Positions 53,222-61,784 of a stretch of DNA of 64,000 nt are shown here, piece by piece. A model generated the notes under the pieces. That model was not told the origin of the DNA and searched no databases. It was given only the letters and a program-made list of their open reading frames with translations. The stretch's first letter is position 1, and the number at the start of each line of letters is the position of its first letter. The DNA comes from Pirellulales bacterium. GTDB lineage: Bacteria; Planctomycetota; Planctomycetia; Pirellulales; JAEUIK01. The translations under genes were made by a program, and so were the position numbers. The stretch lies in NCBI GenBank assembly GCA_019694455.1, contig JAIBBY010000006.1, positions 1 through 64,000 of the forward strand, in the 5' to 3' direction.

Positions 53222-54159
53222 GCGTGAACAGCGAATTGGAATTGCGACTGGCCAGCAACGACGAGCAGCGGGCGGCGCACGCCAACTGCCACGATGTATG
53301 GTCGATGGGGATGCCGCTGGACGCGCATGTCGAGCGGCGGATGACATCGGCCATGCACCAGCGGGCGCGCTGGTATGTGGGGCTGTGCGAAGGGCACGTG
53401 GTAACCGGGCTGGGTTGCCATCCGACGCTATTCAGCGTGCGGGGCGCGGCGACGCCGGGCATTGCCATCGCGTCGGTGCATACGCTGTCGAGTCATCGCG
53501 GACGCGGCTTCGCGCCGAGGTTGATCGAATTTGTCGAGCGTGAGGAGCGCGCCGCCGGCGCGCGGCTGAGCGTGCTGTTCAGCGATGTGGGCGTGCCCTA
53601 TTACGCCCAGATGGGTTACCGGGCCTGTCCGGCGCATCGCGCGGGGGCCGAAACGCCGCCTCAAGTGGCGGTCGTATTGCGGAACTTGAAGCTGCAACCG
53701 GCGACAGTCGCCGAGTATCTGCCGGTAATGCAGGAGTTGCACGCCACGCTCTGTCGCGAATCGCCGCTCTATTTTGTTCGCACGCGAGAGTACGCCCGAC
53801 AGTTGACCCAGCGCTACCCGAGCGATCAATGCCTGTTGCTCATGGACGGTGGCGAGGCGGTGGGATATTTGCAGGTGGCGCTGCGGCCGAATCTGTTGTT
53901 GATCCGCGACCTGGGCGTGCGGGACGACGCGACGCATCTACGCCGAGCCATGTATGAACTGATTTTTGACAGGGCGCAGCAGCTTGGGCTAGCGCGGGTG
54001 GAGGGTTGGTTGCCGCGCGATTACGACACCACGGAATATTTTTACGTGGCGGCGCGGCCGCAAGAGATCACCATGTTCAAGCCGCTGGACAAGTCGGTGG
54101 TATTGGATGAGGCGTGTCTGGCGGCGGCCGATCGCGTCTGCGAGATCGACCATGTGTGA
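53218..54159 (+). CDS. GNAT-family N-acetyltransferase, two-domain
   Basis: A 313-residue protein. The N-terminal half is a GNAT domain, with the acetyl-CoA binding motif A in SVHTLSSHRGRGFAPRLIEFVEREE and a strand ARLSVLFSDVGVPYYAQMGY typical of the fold. The second half (~155-313) looks like a second, more degenerate GNAT-like domain (GYLQVALRPNLLLIRDLGV). The start is GTG at 53218, overlapping the SMR stop, with GGCGGGG upstream; an ORF extension through the SMR gene is not coding. Coupling to an efflux gene suggests a joint detoxification role, which is only an inference. The substrate is unknown. Confidence 0.83.
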   Translation: MSVNSELELRLASNDEQRAAHANCHDVWSMGMPLDAHVERRMTSAMHQRARWYVGLCEGHVVTGLGCHPTLFSVRGAATPGIAIASVHTLSSHRGRGFAPRLIEFVEREERAAGARLSVLFSDVGVPYYAQMGYRACPAHRAGAETPPQVAVVLRNLKLQPATVAEYLPVMQELHATLCRESPLYFVRTREYARQLTQRYPSDQCLLLMDGGEAVGYLQVALRPNLLLIRDLGVRDDATHLRRAMYELIFDRAQQLGLARVEGWLPRDYDTTEYFYVAARPQEITMFKPLDKSVVLDEACLAAADRVCEIDHV

Positions 54160-54206
54160 GCGGCATACGATTAACAAGCACTTGATTCACTGATCGAGGA
54201 GGCGCG

Positions 54207-55130
54207 ATGAAGCTGGGTTTTGTGACGGCGATCTTGCCGGAGTTGTCGCTGAACGAGGTGTTGGCCTTTGCCGCGGCCGAGGACTACGACAACGTGGAGG
54301 TGATGTGCTGGCCGATGGGGCCCGCCGATCGCCGCTTCGCGGGAGTCACGCATATCGACGTCGCCGGCTTCACCCAGGCCCAGGCCGACGACGTGAACGC
54401 CTTGTGCGACCGGCATGGCGTGGGCATCTCTGGCTTGGGGTATTATCCCAACCCAATGTCGAATAATCCACAGGAGGCAGAGACCGCTATAGCGCACCTG
54501 TTGCAGGTGATCGACGCGGCGCGTTTGTTGGGGCTAAAGAACGTGAACACGTTCATCGGCAACGACCACACGCGCGACCTGGAACATAACTTCGAGCGCT
54601 TTCAACGGGTGTGGCCGGCGATCATCCGGCATGCCGAGGAACGCGACGTGCGGATCGGCATCGAGAACTGCCCCATGTACTTCGGCCAGAACGAGTGGCC
54701 AGGGGGCAAGAACATGGCGCGGTCGCCCGAGATTTGGCGGCGGATGTTCGCGGCGATTCCATCGGCCCATTTTGGGCTGAACTTCGATCCGTCGCATTTC
54801 ATCCTGCAGATGATGGACTACATCGAGCCGATGTACGAGTTTCGCGACAAGCTGTTTCACACGCACGCCAAGGATTTGAAGATCGACCGCAAGGCGCTGA
54901 ACGCCAAGGGCGCCTTCGCCATTGGCTGGGAGGTGCCGAAACTGCCGGGGCTGGGCGATGTGAACTGGAACGCCTGGATCTCGGCGCTGACCGACGTGGG
55001 CTATCAGGGGACGGTGTCGGTGGAAGTGGAAGACGACGCGTTTCGGCATGAGCTTTCGCGGCGCAAGTTGAGCCTGCGCATCTCGCACGACGTGCTGCGA
55101 CCGTTGATTGGGGGCGCGGCGCGAGGTTAG
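54207..55130 (+). CDS. Xylose-isomerase-like barrel sugar isomerase/epimerase
   Basis: A 307-residue TIM-barrel protein of the AP endonuclease 2 / sugar phosphate isomerase-epimerase superfamily (IolE/Hyi-like). Metal-ligand motifs appear in order: VRIGIENCPMYFG (Glu), LNFDPSHFILQMMDYIEPMYEF (Asp/His), LFHTHAKDLKID (His), and TVSVEVEDD (Glu). It likely isomerises or epimerises a sugar or keto acid in the cytoplasm. GGAGG sits six bases before the ATG. It seems to be monocistronic, with 47 bases after the GNAT gene. Confidence 0.9.
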   Translation: MKLGFVTAILPELSLNEVLAFAAAEDYDNVEVMCWPMGPADRRFAGVTHIDVAGFTQAQADDVNALCDRHGVGISGLGYYPNPMSNNPQEAETAIAHLLQVIDAARLLGLKNVNTFIGNDHTRDLEHNFERFQRVWPAIIRHAEERDVRIGIENCPMYFGQNEWPGGKNMARSPEIWRRMFAAIPSAHFGLNFDPSHFILQMMDYIEPMYEFRDKLFHTHAKDLKIDRKALNAKGAFAIGWEVPKLPGLGDVNWNAWISALTDVGYQGTVSVEVEDDAFRHELSRRKLSLRISHDVLRPLIGGAARG

Positions 55131-55391
55131 GAATCGGTGGCGCGGGGAGGATCGCCCGGTGAGGCACACGCCGATGAGCCGTGATTGCGCGGCAGGCCGA
55201 GTCCTCATCGCCGCGGCCTGCGGCTGCTACGTCTCCCCCCATGCGGATTACGCCGCCAGGGCGAGGCGGGAATAGGCGGTGCGCGGAACCAGGACGACGG
55301 CAAATTGGCTCTGACGATTCCTGCCGAATCGATCAGGCATTCCTAGATCGACGAACGGGCCCACGAGCCGTTCGCAATATTCACCAGCGAG

Positions 55392-55473
<82 letters not shown>

Positions 55474-55606
55474 AAGTGTCGAAGCTGGTTCAACTTTGCG
55501 ACAATTGACCCGCAAAGTCAACCGGGGCGCTGGCCTGGCGTCCCCGATCCGGCGATACAAAAATCCGCGGCATTGGCCGGTCGTAATGCCTCCCCCGTCG
55601 GCGTGC

Positions 55607-55612
55607 TAGAAT
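55607..55612 (+). promoter_or_regulatory. TAGAAT -10, predicted leaderless start
   Basis: The hexamer ends seven bases before the ATG at 55620, the same spacing as at 18767 and 19576. This favours 55620 over the ATG at 55614 (too close) or 55656. Confidence 0.4.
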
Positions 55613-55619
55613 CATGGCC

Positions 55620-56144
55620 ATGGTCGAGCACTCCCCATCACCTTGGGCGACTGTCATGGCCACCACCACAGCCAAAAAATCGGCTGCCGTCGCATCCAAA
55701 ACCATCACGCCGGCCGCGTACCTCCGCGAGTTGGCCGAGCCGCGCCGCGGCGAGCTAACGACCTTGCACCGGCTGATCCGCGCCCAGGCGCCGCGGCTGA
55801 AGCCCATCGGCGACAAGAATGGCATCGGCTACGGGCCGTTCCACTTTCGCTACGCCAGCGGTCGCGAAGGCGACACGTTCTGGCTCGGCCTCTCGTCGCG
55901 CAAGCAGTACATCTCGCTGTATGTGATGTGCGTCACGGTCGAGGAGAAATACCTGGCGGAAACCTACAAGCCGCGGCTTCCCAAAGCCAAGATCGGCAAG
56001 TGCTGCGTCACCTTCCGCAAGCTGGTCGATGTTGATCTGGCGGTGATCGAGAACCTGATTCAAGACGCCGTCCGACTCATTGATAGCGGTGTGCCGTGGG
56101 ACAACCACCTGCGTCAGCAAACGAAGCCATCCCGCCGCGCGTAG
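55620..56144 (+). CDS. DUF1801 domain protein
   Basis: A 174-residue protein of the DUF1801 (YdhG-like) family, a small frataxin-like alpha/beta fold of unclear function. The domain begins at TPAAYLRELAEPRRGELTTLHRLIRAQAP and continues through IGYGPFHFRYASGREGDTFWLGLSSRKQYISLYVM and KIGKCCVTFRKLVDVDLAVIENLIQDAV. The first ~30 residues are low in complexity. The start was chosen by its -10 spacing; ATG 55614 and ATG 55656 are alternatives. It converges on trmL, with a perfect 8-bp hairpin (CAGCGCGC/GCGCGCTG, 56157-56176) across the junction but no T-run. Confidence 0.8.
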   Translation: MVEHSPSPWATVMATTTAKKSAAVASKTITPAAYLRELAEPRRGELTTLHRLIRAQAPRLKPIGDKNGIGYGPFHFRYASGREGDTFWLGLSSRKQYISLYVMCVTVEEKYLAETYKPRLPKAKIGKCCVTFRKLVDVDLAVIENLIQDAVRLIDSGVPWDNHLRQQTKPSRRA

Positions 56145-56163
56145 CGTAAGGACTCGCAGCGCG

Positions 56164-56613
56164 CTACCGCGCGCTGATTAGCTGCCGCTGCGCCTCGAAG
56201 AGCGCGATCGCCACGCTGTTCGACAGGTTGAGGCTTCTGGCCTCGGGCCGGATCGGTATCCGCAGTTGGCGGTCGGCGAACTCGTCCAAAATCGCCGCTG
56301 GCAAGCCCGCCGATTCGCAGCCAAAGATTAGCACGTCGTCTGACTCATAGCGCGCGTCGGCATAGCTGCCGGTCGCGCGCTTGGTGAAGAGCCAAGGTCG
56401 CTGTGGCAACTTTTGACGGAGTTGGCCCCAGTCGTCGACCACCTCCCAGTCGAGGTACTCCCAATAATCGAGTCCGGCGCGGCGCAGGTAATAGTCGTCC
56501 AATCGAAACCCCAGCGGACGCACCAGCCACAGCTTGGCGCCGACCGCCACGCAGGTGCGACCCACGCTGCCGGTGTTGTGCGGAATCTCGGGCTGATAAA
56601 GTACGACGTGCAT
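56164..56613 (-). CDS. trmL: tRNA (cytidine(34)-2'-O)-methyltransferase TrmL
   Basis: A 149-residue SPOUT methyltransferase that 2'-O-methylates the wobble base of tRNA-Leu isoacceptors. Its motifs are complete: MHVVLYQPEIPHNTGSVGRTCVAVG at the N-terminus, LWLVRPLGFRLDD, and the trefoil-knot AdoMet loop in VLIFGCESAGLPAAIL followed by RIPIRPEARSLNLSNSVAIALFEAQRQ. Length matches the family. The start is the ATG before HVVLYQPEI. A tRNA-Leu gene lies about 700 bases away, probably by chance. Confidence 0.93.
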   Translation of the reverse strand: MHVVLYQPEIPHNTGSVGRTCVAVGAKLWLVRPLGFRLDDYYLRRAGLDYWEYLDWEVVDDWGQLRQKLPQRPWLFTKRATGSYADARYESDDVLIFGCESAGLPAAILDEFADRQLRIPIRPEARSLNLSNSVAIALFEAQRQLISAR

Positions 56614-56712
56614 CGCGCTGGCATGTCTGGTGGCGTTCAATCAACAGTAGCCAACCTATCTTGTCCGCGCGGCTTGACTAGATCAAATCACACTTCACAG
56701 CTTGACGCGCAG

Positions 56713-57873
56713 ATGATGGCTCTCAGCGCCGCGCGCGACGCGGTCTATCGACGGGCGCTCGACTTCGCCGCGCGGCAAACGCGCGCCGTGGTGGAGCGCG
56801 AGCCCGGCTTTTATCCGATGTACACTCGGCAGGGGCGCTGGCGCCACGGTCAGGAGGCGTGGACGCAATGGACCGACGGCTTCTTTGCCGGACTCTTGTG
56901 GAAGCTATACGCCTACACCGGCGACCCTTGGTGGCGGCAGCAGGCGGAAGTCTATTCCGCGGCGCTTGAACCGCGGCAGCACGATCGCGAAGTCCACGAT
57001 CTGGGCTTTGTCTTTCTCAATTCTTATTGGCCGTGGCAATGCGTCAGCGGCGATCGGCGACTCGAAGCGGTGATCGTGCAGGCGGGGCGCACGCTGGCGA
57101 TGCGATTTAATGAGCGCGGTCAATTCCTGCGGTCGTTTCTCGCCCCCGAGTCGCTGTTCATCGATATCATGATGAACGTGCCGATCATTCTGCACGCCGC
57201 TCGCGTCACGGGCGACGTGCGGCTGCGCGAGATCGCTCTGGCGCACTGCCGCACGACGGCGCGTTATCTGGTGCGCGCTGATGGCTCCACCGCGCACGAA
57301 GGGATCTTTGACTTGGAGACGGGTCAATTCCTGCGGCAATCGACGCAGCAAGGCCTGCGCGCCGAGAGCGCTTGGGCGCGCGGGTTGGCGTGGTCGCTAT
57401 ACGGCTTCGCCACCGTGTATCGCTACACCGAGTTGCCAGAGTTTTTGGAAGTCTCGCGGCGCAACGCCGCGTATTTTGTCGAACACTTGCCCGCGGACGG
57501 CGTGCCGCATTGGGACTTCGACGCCGACCCGACCGCGCCGCCGCCGTGGGGCGCGCAAAAAGACAGTTCCGCCGCGGCCATCGCGGCCAGCGGACTGTTC
57601 GATCTGGCGCAGCTATCGGGCGAAGACCGCTGGCGCGAGGCAGCGCTCCAACTGCTCGACGCTTTATGCGGTCCAAAATTTCTGGCCGATCAAACGCCCG
57701 GCTGGGAAGGGATGCTGCTGCATGGCGTCTACCATACCGGCAAGGGCCTGGGAGTGGACGAGTCGGTGATCTGGGGAGACTTTTTCTTTGTCGAGGCGCT
57801 CGGCAAGGCGGTCGGTCTTGCCTCATCGGCAAACTCGCTTCCCCACTCTGGCGCCGACCCGCAGAATAGCTAG
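56713..57873 (+). CDS. GH88-type unsaturated glucuronyl hydrolase
   Basis: A 386-residue (alpha/alpha)6-barrel hydrolase of glycoside hydrolase family 88. It should remove unsaturated uronic acids from oligosaccharides left by polysaccharide lyases. Features: WTQWTDGFFAGLLWKLYAYTGDPWW, HDLGFVFLNSY (Asp of the catalytic pair), SLFIDIMMNVPIILHAA (second Asp), ESAWARGLAWSLYGFATVYRYT and HWDFDADP. There is no signal peptide, so it is probably cytoplasmic. Two adjacent ATGs (56713, 56716) can serve; the long upstream extension overlaps trmL antisense and is not coding. No lyase gene is nearby. Confidence 0.9.
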   Translation: MMALSAARDAVYRRALDFAARQTRAVVEREPGFYPMYTRQGRWRHGQEAWTQWTDGFFAGLLWKLYAYTGDPWWRQQAEVYSAALEPRQHDREVHDLGFVFLNSYWPWQCVSGDRRLEAVIVQAGRTLAMRFNERGQFLRSFLAPESLFIDIMMNVPIILHAARVTGDVRLREIALAHCRTTARYLVRADGSTAHEGIFDLETGQFLRQSTQQGLRAESAWARGLAWSLYGFATVYRYTELPEFLEVSRRNAAYFVEHLPADGVPHWDFDADPTAPPPWGAQKDSSAAAIAASGLFDLAQLSGEDRWREAALQLLDALCGPKFLADQTPGWEGMLLHGVYHTGKGLGVDESVIWGDFFFVEALGKAVGLASSANSLPHSGADPQNS

Positions 57874-58146
57874 AAAACGCCTCCTGGCGATTTCTCATAA
57901 ATCTCGCAGACTGCTCGGACCGACACTAAAACAAGACTCGCTTGCACGGGAAGTCGCAAGCCGGCGGCGCCGCGACGGCGCCCCAGCCCCAACGGCTGTT
58001 CGCATGGATGCTTCAATACTCAAGCCGCCAGTCGTGCCGCTACGCATGACTCGCTCCGCCCCGCGCCAGTGTCGCGTGCTCTGCTCGCCTGCGCCGTGCA
58101 GTCGCCGAGCGTAACGTTCCCTCGGGCTAACCAAGGAAGGTGTCCG

Positions 58147-59157
58147 GTGGTCCGCCTGTCGATTATTATCCCCGCTCTGAATCAGATTGAAGAACTCGAG
58201 TCGACGCTGGTGGCGGTGCTGGCGAATCGTCCGCCGCACAGCGAAGTGATCGTGGTGCTCAGCGCGCCCTACGCAGACCCGTACGCGCTGGCGGACGAGG
58301 TGCGTTTTGTCGAGGCGCGACAAGGCGCCGGCTGGGCCGAGAGCGTCAACGCCGGCCTGGTGGCGGCGCATGCCACGATTGCGCATGTGCTCAGCCCTGG
58401 CGCGCAGGTGAGCGAAGGCTGGACGGCAGCGGTGCTGCGCCACTTCGACGATCCGCGCGTGGCGGCGGTCACGCCGCTGGTGCTCGACGCGGCCGATCCC
58501 ACGCGCGTGCTGGCGGCGGGGGTCGTGTATCGCGCCAGTGGGCAGCGCGGCCTGGCGGGCGCCGGATTGTCGGCGAGCGTCATTGCCGAGGCGCCCGCGC
58601 CGGCGATCGGTCCCACGCATTGGGCAGGCTTCTATCGCCGTACGGCCGTAGAGCGCGTCGGAGGCCTGGCTGTAGCGGTGGGCGACCAGTTGGCCGACGT
58701 CGATCTGGCGTTTCGCCTCAAGTACACCGGCTATCGCGCGGTGAGCGAGCCGCTGTGCCAGGTGCGCGCGCCGCGCAAGCCGCAGGCCGCAGTGCGCCGC
58801 TTCCGCCAGGCGCTAGAGGCCGAACGCTTCTTCTGGCGCCGGCAGGTGGTCGTGGGAGGCGTGGGTTCGCTCGTGCGGCATGGGGCGCTATGGACGCTCG
58901 AAACAGTGCGCGGCATCGTGCGCGGCGCCGCCCCAGCTACCGTACTGGGGCGCATCTGCGGGCTACTGGAGATCTTTGGCCACCGACGCCACGGCCAAAG
59001 ACTGCGCATGGCGCGTTCGGTGGTGGTGGCCACTATGAACACCAACCAGCCGCCCGAGGCCGACCAACAGCGAATGATCTTGCGGATCGACGGCGCGCAT
59101 CGGGCGCCGTCGCGAACACGCGGCATCGCGACGGAGCGCCGCAAACTCGCGGCGTAA
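58147..59157 (+). CDS. GT2-like glycosyltransferase
   Basis: A 336-residue GT-A-fold protein. The N-terminus VRLSIIIPALNQIEELESTLVAVL is the nucleotide-sugar strand of family 2, and GWAESVNAGLVAAHATIAHVLSPGAQVSEGW holds the region where the DxD motif would lie, here SPG rather than DDD. The acceptor region THWAGFYRRTAVERVGGLAVAVGDQLADVDLAFRLKYTGYRAV includes the typical catalytic D.DL...L. The missing first DxD raises the chance of altered or no activity. The start is GTG at 58147, decided by AAGGAAGG six bases upstream. The gap 57874-58146 shows no gene. Confidence 0.8.
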   Translation: MVRLSIIIPALNQIEELESTLVAVLANRPPHSEVIVVLSAPYADPYALADEVRFVEARQGAGWAESVNAGLVAAHATIAHVLSPGAQVSEGWTAAVLRHFDDPRVAAVTPLVLDAADPTRVLAAGVVYRASGQRGLAGAGLSASVIAEAPAPAIGPTHWAGFYRRTAVERVGGLAVAVGDQLADVDLAFRLKYTGYRAVSEPLCQVRAPRKPQAAVRRFRQALEAERFFWRRQVVVGGVGSLVRHGALWTLETVRGIVRGAAPATVLGRICGLLEIFGHRRHGQRLRMARSVVVATMNTNQPPEADQQRMILRIDGAHRAPSRTRGIATERRKLAA

Positions 59158-59198
59158 TTTAGCGCAGTCGCAGCGCGCTGAACAATTTGGTCAGACCA

Positions 59199-59627
59199 TC
59201 ACTCGGCGTTTTTGATCAAGAGCACCGTGCAGGGCGAGACCACGCCGAGCTTCCAGCTCAGACTGGCGGCGGCGGCTTGCGGATGGTCGGGGTCGTAGCG
59301 AGGCGACGTCAGCACGATCAGGTCGATCTCGTGCTCGCCGATGTGCCGCAAGATTTCGGCCGAGTGCTTGCCGTAGCAGATTTCCCAGTGGGCGCGGACG
59401 CCCGCGTGTTCGAGCTGCTCGTGAAACTTTTTGAGCACATCGCGCGAGGCCGCTTCGAGCTGCTCGTAAAAGTCCTTGTCCTCCTCGGCTTCCAACCCTT
59501 CAATCGACTCGATCACGTGCAACAGCGTCACCTCGCCATCGGCGTGCTTGGCGAGCGCGATGGCGGTATCGACTGCTCGGTGGTGCTTGGGATCGAGGTC
59601 GAGCGGCAGTAGTATCTTGCGAAACAT
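59199..59627 (-). CDS. Universal stress protein (UspA family)
   Basis: A 142-residue cytoplasmic Usp-fold protein. The first strand FRKILLPLDLD is followed by HHRAVDTAIALAKHADGEVTLLHVIE and ends in SWKLGVVSPCTVLLIKN. The ATP-binding G-2x-G-9x-G(S/T) signature is not intact, so it may belong to the non-ATP-binding group. I start at MFRKILL; the frame extends 18 codons upstream. On the minus strand a consensus TATAAT (59685-59680) gives a leader of about 45 bases. It converges on the GT2-like gene. Confidence 0.88.
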   Translation of the reverse strand: MFRKILLPLDLDPKHHRAVDTAIALAKHADGEVTLLHVIESIEGLEAEEDKDFYEQLEAASRDVLKKFHEQLEHAGVRAHWEICYGKHSAEILRHIGEHEIDLIVLTSPRYDPDHPQAAAASLSWKLGVVSPCTVLLIKNAE

Positions 59628-59830
59628 GCTGGCAGGACTCGTCTGTGAGTTGAGACCAGATCGTGGAACGGTCCGTCGCATTATACCTTTGGTCTTGCGC
59701 CATGGCGCGGAGTCGTTTTGCTGTTTGTCCCCACCCGGCGGCGCGGCGGCGATTGGCCTCTCGTGGGATGCTGCGGTACGATTGTGACGCGCCCCCGCGT
59801 ACCATGAGCCATCCTTGGACAGGAGAAGAC

Positions 59831-61531
59831 ATGCGCTTAACCCGCGCCTTATTGCTAACCACTGGGACGACCCTTTGCATGTTGTGCGCCTCCCCTGCGT
59901 TGGCGGCGGACGCCGATCTGGCGGAACGGGCCGCCCGCTTCGTCGCCGAGCATGAGCAAAAAATCCGGCCGCTGGAGATCGAGGTTTCCAAAAGCTGGTG
60001 GCTGGCCAACACCACGGGCGAGAGCAGCGCGTTCGAGCGCAAGCAGACGCTGGAAACCCAGCTCGACGTGGCGCTGGCCGACCCGGAGCGCTTCGCCGAG
60101 CTCAAGGCGCTGCACGAGGGGCGCGAGCAGATCGCCGACCCGATTCTCCAGCGGCAGATCGTCGTTTTATATCTGCAATATCTGGCCAAGCAGGTCGATC
60201 CCGATTTGCTCAAGCAGATCATCGCCAAGTCGAACGCGGTGGAACAGGCGTTCAACGTCTTTCGTCCGCAGGTCGATGGCACGGAGAAGACCGACAACGA
60301 GGTGCGGCAGGTGCTCTCCAGCTCCAAAGACTCGGCGCGCCGTCGGGCGTATTGGGAGGCGAGCAAGAAAGTGGGGGGCGTGGTGGCCGCCGACCTGGCC
60401 GAGTTGGTGCGACTGCGCAATGAAGCGGCGCACAAGCTGGGCTTCAAGAACTATCACGTGATGCAGCTTTATCTGGCCGAGCAAGATCAGGCCAAGATGC
60501 TGGCCCTGTTCGACGAACTGGACGAACTGACCCGCGCGCCATTTGAGGCCGCTAAAGGGGAGATCGACCGGCGGCTGGCCGCCAGCTACGGCATCGAGGT
60601 CGACGAGCTACAGCCGTGGCACTATCACGACCCGTTCTTTCAGGAGTCTCCCGCCGTTTTCAAAGGGGACTTGGACGCGGTGTACAAGGACGTGGACATC
60701 GTCAAGCTGACCCGCGACTTTTACGATGGCATCGGCTTGCCGATCGACGACGTGATCGCCCGCAGCGATCTGTTCGAAAAGCCCGGCAAAAGCCCGCACG
60801 CCTTCTGCACCGACATCGACCGCGAGGGAGATGTGCGCGTGCTGTGCAACATCGTGCCGAACGAGAAGTGGATGGCCACCACGCTGCACGAGATGGGGCA
60901 CTCGGTCTATAGCAGCAAGAACATTCCGCGCGAGCTCCCCTATGTGCTGCGGACCGATGCGCACATCTTATGCACCGAAGGTGTGGCCATGATGTTCGAG
61001 CGCTTTTCCAAGAGCGCCGATTGGTTGGCCGCCATGGGGGTAAAGACGCCCGACCCCACCGAGTTCAACAAGACCGGCGCGGCGATGCGGCGCAATCAAC
61101 TGCTTATTTTCTCGCGCTGGTGTCAGGTGATGTTCCGCTTTGAAAAGGGGCTGTACGAGGATCCAACTCAAGATCTGAACGCGCTGTGGTGGAAGCTGGT
61201 CGAGAAGTATCAAGGTGTCCGTCCGGTGGCGGGGCGCAACGAGCCCGACTATGCCAGCAAGATTCACATCGTCAGCGCGCCGGCCTACTACCACAACTAC
61301 ATGCTGGGGCAGTTGTTCGCCTCGCAGGTGCATGCGGCGATCGCCCGCCAGGTGCTGGGCGGCGCTCAGCCGGCCACGGCCATTTATGTCGATAATCCGC
61401 AAGTGGGCGAGTTCATGAAGGCACGCGTCTTCGCGCCAGGCCGGACTCTTGATTGGAACGCGCTGACCAAACACGCCACCGGCGAAGACCTGAACCCCAA
61501 GGCGTTCGCCGCGGACTTTGGTGATGATTAG
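59831..61531 (+). CDS. M2/M3-type zinc metallopeptidase, secreted
   Basis: A 566-residue peptidase of the gluzincin group. A signal peptide (MRLTRALLLTTGTTLCMLCASPALAA) leads to a helical domain. The zinc motif is TTLHEMGHSVYS (HEMGH, residues 353-357), and the third ligand Glu is in HILCTEGVAMMFERFS about 25 residues later. The C-terminal region SAPAYYHNYMLGQLFASQV resembles peptidase M2 (ACE-like), where Tyr and His bind the substrate. M2 and M3 share this layout, and I favour M2 for the last motif. AGGAG lies six bases before the ATG. It probably trims peptides outside the cytoplasm. Confidence 0.88.
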   Translation: MRLTRALLLTTGTTLCMLCASPALAADADLAERAARFVAEHEQKIRPLEIEVSKSWWLANTTGESSAFERKQTLETQLDVALADPERFAELKALHEGREQIADPILQRQIVVLYLQYLAKQVDPDLLKQIIAKSNAVEQAFNVFRPQVDGTEKTDNEVRQVLSSSKDSARRRAYWEASKKVGGVVAADLAELVRLRNEAAHKLGFKNYHVMQLYLAEQDQAKMLALFDELDELTRAPFEAAKGEIDRRLAASYGIEVDELQPWHYHDPFFQESPAVFKGDLDAVYKDVDIVKLTRDFYDGIGLPIDDVIARSDLFEKPGKSPHAFCTDIDREGDVRVLCNIVPNEKWMATTLHEMGHSVYSSKNIPRELPYVLRTDAHILCTEGVAMMFERFSKSADWLAAMGVKTPDPTEFNKTGAAMRRNQLLIFSRWCQVMFRFEKGLYEDPTQDLNALWWKLVEKYQGVRPVAGRNEPDYASKIHIVSAPAYYHNYMLGQLFASQVHAAIARQVLGGAQPATAIYVDNPQVGEFMKARVFAPGRTLDWNALTKHATGEDLNPKAFAADFGDD

Positions 61532-61637
61532 CGGGCCCGCGCGGCCACGGCGCGCATCATTGCGACCGATTTGGCGATGGTTAGCGAATCGCCTGTGGCG
61601 ATTTGCGCGGGGCCCCGCGAAACCTTCCCCGCGCTGC

Positions 61638-61643
61638 TAGAAT
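61638..61643 (+). promoter_or_regulatory. Candidate -10 of ftsH
   Basis: TAGAAT, giving a leader of about 135 bases that contains two hairpins. A perfect palindrome, GCGGGGCCCCGC, lies ~20 bases upstream of it (about 61608-61619). Confidence 0.35.
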
Positions 61644-61713
61644 TAACCACCATATCCGCGCGATAGGCCGGCGGCCCACGCTGCGGTATGGTACGCCCAC
61701 AGATCGATTGCAT

Positions 61714-61759
61714 CCCCGCCCTAGCGGGGGCCACGGGCGGAAGCGTGGTCTTCCGCCCG
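61714..61759 (+). promoter_or_regulatory. Two tandem hairpins in the ftsH leader
   Basis: Hairpin 1: CCCCGC (61714-61719), loop CCTA, GCGGGG (61724-61729). Hairpin 2: CGGGCGGAAG (61734-61743), loop CGTGGT, CTTCCGCCCG (61750-61759). Both stems are perfect. Hairpin 2 ends 12 bases before the AGAGGAGG ribosome site. There is no T-run, so it is not a standard terminator. Confidence 0.55.
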
Positions 61760-61784
61760 ACGTGTTTAGCCAGAGGAGGCCTTG

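Noticed and set aside
61734-61759. Terminator before ftsH
   Set aside because: The 10-bp hairpin is perfect but no T-run follows and a strong ribosome site comes 12 bases later.
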